Below are positions 1 through 5,157 of a stretch of 14,124 nucleotides of DNA, one piece after another. Made by a program: the position numbers and the translations under genes. This DNA is from JAQWQB01 sp047636995 (GTDB lineage Bacteria > Bacteroidota > Bacteroidia > Flavobacteriales_D > Sanyastnellaceae). The first letter of the stretch is position 1; each line of letters opens with the position of its first letter. Under the pieces are notes generated by a model, which saw nothing but the letters and a program-made list of their open reading frames with translations, was not told where the DNA came from and did not search any database. The stretch lies in NCBI GenBank assembly GCA_047636995.1, contig JBLIGQ010000063.1, positions 1 through 14,124 of the forward strand. The letters are read 5' to 3'.

Positions 1-39
1 AAAAAATCAATTTTATGCAGCCTTGTCAGTTTTTAAGCA

Positions 40-58
40 TTGGCACGAATTCTGTCAG
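40..58 (+). promoter_or_regulatory. Candidate groES promoter (-24/-12-like box with TGTCAG repeats)
   Basis: TTGGCACG at 40-47 matches the -24 half of a sigma-54 promoter. The GG at 42-43 is followed after 10 bases by GT at 54-55, where the consensus has GC. The hexamer TGTCAG occurs at 24-29 and again at 53-58, the second copy overlapping the -12 half. If this is the promoter, transcription would start near 67, giving a leader of about 40 nt before the groES ATG. No CIRCE element (the HrcA operator) and no clear TAnnTTTG box is seen here. The assignment is inference from motif resemblance; the GC-to-GT change weakens it. Confidence 0.35.
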
Positions 59-107
59 CTAAACGATTGATAATCTATATGTCAAATAATCTAAAACGAC
101 TATTAAA

Positions 108-383
108 ATGTCAGTAAACGTAAAACCATTGGCAGACCGTGTTTTGGTGGAGCCAGAGCCAGCGGAGGAAAAAACCGCTAGCGGAATCTTTATTCCAGAC
201 TCAGCAAAAGAGAAGCCACAACGTGGGAAAATCATTGCTGTAGGAAATGGGAAAGTAGATGAACCGATGACCGTTGTTGTAGGAGACACTGTTTTATACG
301 GGAAGTATTCCGGTACAGAAATCAACGTTGAGGGGAGCGATTACCTGATCATGCGAGAATCAGATATTTTCGCAATTGTATAA
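108..383 (+). CDS. groES: Co-chaperonin GroES (Hsp10)
   Basis: This 91-residue protein has the normal GroES length. The N-terminal VKPLADRVLVEP strand and the mobile loop around residues 22-38 (KTASGIFIPDSAKEKPQ), which docks on GroEL, are both present, as is a C-terminal YLIMRESDIFAIV strand. It forms the heptameric cytoplasmic lid that closes the GroEL folding chamber in an ATP-dependent cycle. groEL follows 29 bp downstream, so the two are almost certainly cotranscribed. The ATG at 108 is preceded by an A/T-rich stretch and not a classical Shine-Dalgarno sequence, as is usual in Bacteroidota. Nothing in the coding sequence is unusual. Identification is secure from the sequence alone. Confidence 0.98.
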   Translation: MSVNVKPLADRVLVEPEPAEEKTASGIFIPDSAKEKPQRGKIIAVGNGKVDEPMTVVVGDTVLYGKYSGTEINVEGSDYLIMRESDIFAIV

Positions 384-412
384 GTTAAACCTGATTTAAA
401 AATTGATTAGCA

Positions 413-2044
413 ATGGCTAAAAACATTAATTTTAATGTAGACGCAAGGAATGCCCTGAAAGAAGGTGTAGATGCGTTGGCAAATGCAGTGAAAGTGACAT
501 TAGGACCTAAGGGACGAAATGTTGTTATCGATAAGAAATTTGGGCCTCCTATTGTAACCAAAGACGGAGTTACTGTTGCGAAGGAAATCGAATTGAAAGA
601 CCCAGTTCAAAACATGGGTGCGCAAATGGTGAAGGAGGTTGCTTCCAAAACAGCTGATATTGCTGGTGATGGAACAACTACTGCTACAGTATTAGCTCAG
701 GCAATTGTTACAGCAGGATTGAAAAACGTTGCTTCCGGTGCGAATCCAATGGATTTGAAAAGAGGTATAGATAAAGCTGTAAGTTCTGTTGTGCAAGGAC
801 TACGTGATATCTCTCGCGAGGTTGGAAACGACAATAGCAAGATTGAGCAAGTAGGTTCAATTTCTGCGAACAATGACAACACCATCGGTAAGCTTATTGC
901 TGACGCGATGGCTAGAGTTGGAAACGAAGGCGTAATTACGGTTGAAGAGGCAAAAGGAACTGAAACTGATGTGAAAATAGTGGAAGGGATGCAGTTTGAT
1001 CGCGGATACCTTTCTCCATACTTTGTGACTGACACAGAGAAAATGGAAGTGAGTCTTGAGAATCCTTACATCTTGATTTACGATAAAAAGGTTTCTAACA
1101 TGAAAGATCTTCTTCCAGTATTGGAAAAGACCGCTCAAACAGGAAGACCTTTGTTAATCATTGCTGAGGATGTTGATGGTGAAGCGTTGGCCACACTCGT
1201 AGTGAACAAGATCAGAGGAGCGCTGAAAGTAGCTGCTGTGAAAGCGCCAGGTTTCGGTGACCGAAGAAAAGCAATGCTTGAAGATATTGCTGTTCTTACA
1301 GGAGGAACGGTGATTTCTGAAGAAACAGGATTGAAGCTTGATGGTGCTACCATTGAGGATCTTGGTCAGGCTGAAAAAATCACCATAGATAAAGACAATA
1401 CAATTATTGTGAATGGTTCAGGTGATGCGATTGCAATTGCTTCTCGTGTTCAGCAAATAAAAGCGCAAATTGAATCTACAACTTCTGATTACGACAAAGA
1501 AAAACTTCAAGAGCGTCTTGCGAAATTAGCAGGAGGAGTGGCGGTGCTTTATGTTGGAGCAGCTACTGAAGTTGAAATGAAAGAGAAGAAAGACCGCGTT
1601 GATGATGCTTTGCATGCAACACGCGCAGCCGTTGAGGAAGGAATTGTACCTGGAGGTGGTGTAGCTTACATTAGAGCGGGAAAAGCACTAGATACTTTGG
1701 AAGGTGACAATTACGATGAGACCACAGGTATTGCAATTGTGCGCAGAGCAATTGAAGAGCCATTGCGTCAAATCATTGCCAATGCTGGTGGTGAAGGAGC
1801 AGTAGTTGTTCAGAAAGTTCGCGAAGGTGAAGGTGACTTCGGTTACAACGCCCGCACTGATGTTTATGAGAACTTATTTGAAGCAGGAGTTATTGATCCT
1901 ACGAAAGTGAGTCGTGTAGCATTGGAAAATGCAGCTTCTATTGCTGGAATGCTTCTTACAACAGAATGTGTGATTTCAGACATCGAGGAAGAAGGCGGAA
2001 TGTCTGCTATGCCAGGTGGAGGCGGAATGCCAGGCATGATGTAA
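413..2044 (+). CDS. groEL: Chaperonin GroEL (Hsp60)
   Basis: This 543-residue ATPase is full length for the family (about 540-550). It forms the double heptameric ring that encapsulates non-native proteins in the cytoplasm together with GroES. Visible hallmarks are the nucleotide-binding loop GPKGRNV (residues 31-37), DGVTVAKEI (51-59), the GDGTTT motif (85-90) containing the ATP/metal-contacting aspartate, the PGGGVAY segment of the equatorial domain near residue 415, and the flexible Gly/Met-rich tail ending GGGGMPGMM. The intergenic gap to groES is 29 bp with no terminator, which supports a single operon. A strong hairpin terminator begins about 20 bp after the stop. No frameshift or missing motif is seen. 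This is the only groEL copy in the window. Confidence 0.99.
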   Translation: MAKNINFNVDARNALKEGVDALANAVKVTLGPKGRNVVIDKKFGPPIVTKDGVTVAKEIELKDPVQNMGAQMVKEVASKTADIAGDGTTTATVLAQAIVTAGLKNVASGANPMDLKRGIDKAVSSVVQGLRDISREVGNDNSKIEQVGSISANNDNTIGKLIADAMARVGNEGVITVEEAKGTETDVKIVEGMQFDRGYLSPYFVTDTEKMEVSLENPYILIYDKKVSNMKDLLPVLEKTAQTGRPLLIIAEDVDGEALATLVVNKIRGALKVAAVKAPGFGDRRKAMLEDIAVLTGGTVISEETGLKLDGATIEDLGQAEKITIDKDNTIIVNGSGDAIAIASRVQQIKAQIESTTSDYDKEKLQERLAKLAGGVAVLYVGAATEVEMKEKKDRVDDALHATRAAVEEGIVPGGGVAYIRAGKALDTLEGDNYDETTGIAIVRRAIEEPLRQIIANAGGEGAVVVQKVREGEGDFGYNARTDVYENLFEAGVIDPTKVSRVALENAASIAGMLLTTECVISDIEEEGGMSAMPGGGGMPGMM

Positions 2045-2062
2045 TTGAATTCTTATAGATAT

Positions 2063-2098
2063 AAAAAAAGGCTGTCTTCGGACGGCCTTTTTTGTTTT
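2063..2098 (+). terminator. Intrinsic terminator after groEL, possibly bidirectional
   Basis: A GC-rich stem (2070-2076 pairing with 2081-2087, one G-U wobble) encloses a UUCG tetraloop closed by C-G, an especially stable loop type. The stem is flanked by an A run (2063-2069) and a T run (2088-2093). It ends groES-groEL. gldA stops at 2114 on the opposite strand, so the same hairpin with its A run could also stop gldA transcripts. On that strand the wobble becomes an A-C mismatch and the loop is CGAA, so it should be weaker in that direction. Confidence 0.88.
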
Positions 2099-2113
2099 AC
2101 AATGGATTCATAC

Positions 2114-3022
2114 TTATTTCGTCAACGAGTGGAATACATCTTCCAATCGTTGCTCTTCTCGTTTCAAGGTAAGTACCAAACGATCATGCTTAACTGCCCA
2201 GGCACTAATCGTTTTACGCGGGTCTGATTCAGAAACACTGCGTAACCTCCATGTGTTATCCCCAATGTTTTTTGCATCAACGATGCCTTCAATACTTAAC
2301 AACTCTTCTTGTTCAATAAGGCCATCAAATTCAACTTCAATTAACTGTTGCTTTGAACTCGCTAAATTGCGAATCTCAGAGGTTGGTCCGTCAGCTACAA
2401 TGTTGCCCTGATTCACAATGATTACCCTGCTGCAAATGGCTTCTACCTCCTGCATGATGTGGGTTGAAAGCATAACCGTCTTTTCTTTTCCAATGTTTCT
2501 GATCAACTCTCGAATCTCAACCAACTGGTTTGGGTCTAGCCCTGAAGTTGGTTCGTCAAGAATGAGTACTTCTGGATCATGAATCATTGCTTGAGCAAGG
2601 CCTACGCGTTGTCTGTATCCTTTTGAAAGGGCGCCAATTAATTTGTGCTGCTCACGTCCCAATCCCACTTTTTCAATCATTTCGTCAACGCGCTTACTCA
2701 CATTGTCAAGCTTGTGAATGCCCGCTACGAAATAAAGAAACTCTTTGACATACATGTCGAGGTACAATGGGTTGTGCTCTGGCAGATAGCCTACTTTCTT
2801 TCGAACTTCAATGGGGTCAAGCGACACGTCATGTCCGCAAACAATTGCTTGTCCTTCGCTGGGCGTAATAAAACAGGTGATGATTTTCATCATGGTTGAT
2901 TTTCCCGCGCCATTGGGCCCCAGAAACCCAACTACTTCGCCCCCTTGAATAGAGAATGAAACTTCGTCAAGTGCTTTTTGTGCACCGTAGAATTTGCTGA
3001 CTTGTTTGATTTCGATCGACAT
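2114..3022 (-). CDS. gldA: ABC transporter ATP-binding protein, GldA-like (gliding motility-associated)
   Basis: This 302-residue cytoplasmic ABC ATPase has all nucleotide-binding motifs: Walker A GPNGAGKST (35-43), signature LSKGYRQ (132-138), Walker B EVLILDEP (151-158), D-loop SGLD and the switch histidine H188 (STHIMQE). A C-terminal extension of about 85 residues follows. Length, the LPEHNPLY segment in the Q-loop region and the extension match the GldA family. GldA was described with GldF and GldG as an ABC exporter needed for gliding in Flavobacterium johnsoniae. Many non-gliding Bacteroidota also carry homologues, so gliding cannot be inferred. No gldF or gldG or other permease is adjacent; a separate gldA locus is normal. 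The ATG at 3022 fits the promoter upstream. A generic ABC-2 type exporter ATPase is the conservative alternative. Confidence 0.85.
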   Translation of the reverse strand: MSIEIKQVSKFYGAQKALDEVSFSIQGGEVVGFLGPNGAGKSTMMKIITCFITPSEGQAIVCGHDVSLDPIEVRKKVGYLPEHNPLYLDMYVKEFLYFVAGIHKLDNVSKRVDEMIEKVGLGREQHKLIGALSKGYRQRVGLAQAMIHDPEVLILDEPTSGLDPNQLVEIRELIRNIGKEKTVMLSTHIMQEVEAICSRVIIVNQGNIVADGPTSEIRNLASSKQQLIEVEFDGLIEQEELLSIEGIVDAKNIGDNTWRLRSVSESDPRKTISAWAVKHDRLVLTLKREEQRLEDVFHSLTK

Positions 3023-3039
3023 AGCTGTTTCTTAGGGTA

Positions 3040-3072
3040 CAAATTTGCAGATTAATTTCTTCTGGTTTCAAC
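3040..3072 (-). promoter_or_regulatory. Candidate gldA promoter (Bacteroidota type)
   Basis: On the minus strand GTTG (3069-3072) is separated by 21 bp from CAAATTTG (3040-3047), which differs at one defined position from the Bacteroidota -7 consensus TAnnTTTG. Spacing fits the TTTG-N19-21-TAnnTTTG pattern. Transcription would start within about 15 bp upstream of the ATG at 3022, leaving a very short leader. Motif match only. Confidence 0.4.
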
Positions 3073-3138
3073 TTCTGCAAGAATCTCTTCAACCAATATT
3101 TGTGAAAGATTACTTCTCTATTTCAATCTCTGATACCG

Positions 3139-3146
3139 TAGCTTTG
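3139..3146 (+). promoter_or_regulatory. Candidate rsgA promoter -7 box (TAGCTTTG)
   Basis: TAGCTTTG followed by C matches TAnnTTTG at every defined position. It lies 15 bp before the TTG at 3162 that is the best rsgA start. No good TTTG -33 element lies 19-21 bp upstream. If used, it places the transcription start downstream of the longer reading frame's first codons (3045), supporting the shorter protein. Confidence 0.4.
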
Positions 3147-3161
3147 CATCAAAGTGAGAAT

Positions 3162-4085
3162 TTGGAAGGGTTAGTAATCAAATCAACGGGTAAGTGGTGC
3201 GATGTATTGGGGAGTGACCAAGAAATGGTCGCTTGTCAAATCAAGGGTAAATTCCGTATGCAAGGAATTAAAACAACCAACCCTTTGTCTGTTGGTGATC
3301 GCGTAGAGTTTGAAGTCGAAGAAGATGGCACCGGCGTGATCAATGAAATTCATGAACGCCGCAATTACATCATAAGAAAAAGTGTCAATTTAAGTAAGCA
3401 GGCACACATTGTTGCGGCCAATGTTGATCGCGCATTTTTGATTGTGACCCTGGCCAGTCCACCAACTTCAACCGGGTTTATTGATCGTTTTCTTGTGACA
3501 GCAGACGCTTATAGCATTCCAGTCACAATTGTTTTCAATAAAGTTGATATCTACAATGATGGCGAGAATGATGACATGGAATGGATGGAGAATATGTATC
3601 AATTTTGTGGATATGATACGCTTCGGCTTTCAGCTTTAGAAGGAGACGGATTAAAAGAAGTTCAAGCTGCAATGTCTGATAAGATCAACATGGTTGGCGG
3701 ACATTCAGGTGTGGGCAAGAGTACGCTGGTGAATAGACTCATTCCCGGCTCTGAAATCAAAACATCTACCGTTTCTGATTTCCATAAAAAGGGGAGGCAC
3801 ACCACTACCTTTGCTGAAATGCATGCTTTGCCATTTGGTGGCTGGCTCATTGATACGCCAGGGATTAAGGGATTGGGATTAGTGGATATTCCTAAAAACG
3901 AATTGCACCACCATTTTCCTGAGATTTTCAGGTTGTTGCCAGACTGTAAGTTCCATAATTGTTTGCACCTCACAGAACCTGGGTGCGCCGTGAGAAAGGC
4001 AGCCGAAGCAACAGAGATGCCTCCTGAACGCTACCAAAGTTACCTAAACATGTACAACGAAGATGAAGGGCCTTACAGAGTCTGA
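3162..4085 (+). CDS. rsgA: Ribosome small subunit-dependent GTPase A (RsgA/YjeQ)
   Basis: RsgA is a circularly permuted GTPase that checks late assembly of the 30S subunit. With the start used here it is 307 residues. An N-terminal OB fold covers about 1-70. The permuted G domain follows in the order G4 NKVD (126-129), G5-like SAL (157-159), G1 GGHSGVGKST (179-188) and G3 DTPG (231-234). The C-terminal zinc knuckle uses C262, C267, H269 and C275. The frame is open back to a TTG at 3045 (346 residues), but the extra 39 residues are not like RsgA. Family members in Bacteroidota begin at the GLVIKSTG segment, so the TTG at 3162 is preferred. No in-frame ATG precedes that segment. The stop abuts the cysQ stop with no gap. 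Confidence 0.93.
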   Translation: MEGLVIKSTGKWCDVLGSDQEMVACQIKGKFRMQGIKTTNPLSVGDRVEFEVEEDGTGVINEIHERRNYIIRKSVNLSKQAHIVAANVDRAFLIVTLASPPTSTGFIDRFLVTADAYSIPVTIVFNKVDIYNDGENDDMEWMENMYQFCGYDTLRLSALEGDGLKEVQAAMSDKINMVGGHSGVGKSTLVNRLIPGSEIKTSTVSDFHKKGRHTTTFAEMHALPFGGWLIDTPGIKGLGLVDIPKNELHHHFPEIFRLLPDCKFHNCLHLTEPGCAVRKAAEATEMPPERYQSYLNMYNEDEGPYRV

Positions 4086-4853
4086 TTACTTCGCTACGAA
4101 AGCAGGGTTGTAATACGTGTCATGTCCGTAAAGCAAAGGCTGGGCATTGGCTAATTGATAAACTCCTTTTCCAATTGCTCTAATGAGCGCATCACCAGCG
4201 GCAGTATCCCATGTCATACAAGGTGAAAATCGCGGATAAATATCTGCTTGTCCTTCAGCTATTTTACAGAACTTTAATGAGCTTCCAGCTTTTATTACAT
4301 CAAGGTCTGGATACTTTTTGTACAGCACTTGAAGGTACTCTTTGGTTTTTGGATGAAGGTGAGACCTGCTTACTACAGCCGTGTATGGGCGATCTGTCTT
4401 ATGCCTTTTGATCTCAAAGGACGCATAGTCAGTTGATGCCTTTAAAGCTTTTTCTGATGCTTTGCACGGATTTAAATTTGGCTTCGCGAAGTACATCAAT
4501 TGAAGCTCAGGAATCGAGATGACACCAATTGTAGGTGTTCCGTTTTCTATTAAAGCAATGTTAATGGTATATTCCTTTCGTCCCGCTATGAATTCCTTCG
4601 TCCCATCTAATGGGTCCACAACCCAGTACTTATTCCATGTTTTGCGTTCTTCTATAGACGGAGGTTCAGCTTCTTCTGAAATAATAGGAATGCCTGAAGG
4701 TTCTAGTATTGATCTGATGAGCGCATCTGCAGCTAAATCTGCTTCAGTCACCGGAGAATCATCTTCTTTTTGATACGCAATAACTCCTTTCGCATGGAAT
4801 TCACGAAGGATGGGCGCGGTTTCAAGGGCCGCTCGGATCGCTAAATCTAACAT
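4086..4853 (-). CDS. cysQ: 3'(2'),5'-bisphosphate nucleotidase CysQ
   Basis: CysQ removes a phosphate from 3'-phosphoadenosine-5'-phosphate, the by-product of sulfate assimilation and phosphopantetheine transfer, giving AMP. It belongs to the Mg-dependent, Li-sensitive inositol monophosphatase fold. With the start used here it has 255 residues. Metal-site motifs are visible: SEE (59-61), DPLDGTKEF (80-88, with the catalytic aspartates) and WDTAAGDAL (215-223). DSPVTEAD (32-39) and GSSLKFCKIAEG (190-201) are also characteristic. An alternative ATG at 4880 adds nine residues, but a promoter -7-like box (TACCTTGG) lies between the two ATGs and CysQ proteins usually begin near MLDLAIRAAL, so 4853 is preferred. 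The 3' end directly abuts that of rsgA; no terminator lies between. No sulfate-assimilation genes are adjacent. Confidence 0.93.
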   Translation of the reverse strand: MLDLAIRAALETAPILREFHAKGVIAYQKEDDSPVTEADLAADALIRSILEPSGIPIISEEAEPPSIEERKTWNKYWVVDPLDGTKEFIAGRKEYTINIALIENGTPTIGVISIPELQLMYFAKPNLNPCKASEKALKASTDYASFEIKRHKTDRPYTAVVSRSHLHPKTKEYLQVLYKKYPDLDVIKAGSSLKFCKIAEGQADIYPRFSPCMTWDTAAGDALIRAIGKGVYQLANAQPLLYGHDTYYNPAFVAK

Positions 4854-4858
4854 TAATA

Positions 4859-4889
4859 CCAAGGTACGAAGTTCTATCATTTCGCTAAA
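4859..4889 (-). promoter_or_regulatory. Candidate cysQ promoter
   Basis: On the minus strand TTTA (4886-4889), a 19-bp spacer and TACCTTGG (4859-4866) resemble TTTG-N19-21-TAnnTTTG with one mismatch in each element. The -7 box ends only 5 nt before the ATG at 4853, implying a leaderless or nearly leaderless mRNA. Motif match only. Confidence 0.35.
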
Positions 4890-4996
4890 GTCTTGGCCTA
4901 GATTATAATCAACAATTTGTTAGCGTCTTGAATACCTGACGGTTGATTTTGATTTTAAATCGAAGATTTGTCCTCTAGTAATTATGAAGTTTTATA

Positions 4997-5004
4997 TACC
5001 TTTG
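4997..5004 (+). promoter_or_regulatory. Promoter -7 box for the TPP riboswitch transcript (TACCTTTG)
   Basis: TACCTTTG followed by C is a perfect TAnnTTTG box, ending 6 nt before the first predicted paired base of the TPP riboswitch, where a transcription start would be expected. A TTTG at 4967-4970 lies 26 bp upstream, longer than the usual 19-21 bp, so the -33 element is uncertain. The rest of 4890-4996 holds no gene that I can recognise, only short A/T-rich palindromes. Confidence 0.6.
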
Positions 5005-5010
5005 CATCGT

Positions 5011-5097
5011 CTTTTACAGGGGTGCCGAAATTCATAACGTTGAAGATTGGCTGAGATTATACCCTTCGAACCTGCCCAGGTAATTCTGGGAAGGAAG
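5011..5097 (+). promoter_or_regulatory. TPP riboswitch (THI-box aptamer)
   Basis: The conserved THI-box segments occur in order: GGGGTGCC (5019-5026), CTGAGA (5051-5056) followed by ACCC (5061-5064), GAACCTG (5068-5074), and CCCAGG (5075-5080) with TAAT and CTGGG (5086-5090). GGGT pairs with ACCC, CCCAG pairs with CTGGG, and CTTTT (5011-5015) can pair with GGAAG (5093-5097) to close the outer stem. The aptamer binds thiamine pyrophosphate and normally lowers expression of thiamine synthesis or uptake genes when the cofactor is abundant. It sits in the leader of the TonB-dependent receptor gene that starts 60 bp downstream. Recognition is by consensus alone but the match is strong. Confidence 0.93.
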
Positions 5098-5111
5098 CGG
5101 GTGATTCATTT

Positions 5112-5137
5112 GACTGCCAACCCTTGTGCAGTCTTTT
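5112..5137 (+). terminator. Hairpin in the riboswitch expression platform
   Basis: GACTGC (5112-5117) and GCAGTC (5128-5133) form a perfect 6-bp stem with a 10-nt loop, followed by TTTT (5134-5137). It lies between the TPP aptamer and the receptor ATG at 5158 and could be a short riboswitch-controlled terminator. GGGT near 5100-5103 can pair with ACCC (5120-5123) in the loop, a possible alternative fold. The short T run makes termination uncertain; it may instead affect translation. Confidence 0.45.
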
Positions 5138-5157
5138 ACAATCAAAAATTTTAAAAG

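Noticed and set aside
1..107. CIRCE/HrcA operator upstream of groES
   Set aside because: The TTAGCACTC-N9-GAGTGCTAA inverted repeat is absent; only a partial GGCACG resemblance occurs.
697..1353. Several 70-110 codon open frames antisense to groEL
   Set aside because: They lie wholly within a highly conserved gene, have Ser/Phe-rich shadow composition, and show no promoter or start signal.
2045..2227. 60-residue open frame directly after groEL on the plus strand
   Set aside because: It begins right after the groEL stop, runs through the terminator hairpin and is antisense to the end of gldA. Its composition is not protein-like.
3045..3161. N-terminal extension of rsgA from TTG at 3045
   Set aside because: It lacks family similarity, contains a promoter-like box at 3139-3146 and overlaps the divergent gldA promoter.
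4901..4910. Perfect palindrome GATTATAATC upstream of cysQ
   Set aside because: The same decamer also occurs at 13912-13921 inside the response regulator coding sequence. It is A/T-rich and short, so an operator role is not supported.
4951..4961. Short inverted repeat GATTT-T-AAATC in the cysQ/riboswitch spacer
   Set aside because: Five-base A/T-rich arms are expected by chance in this region and no second copy was seen.
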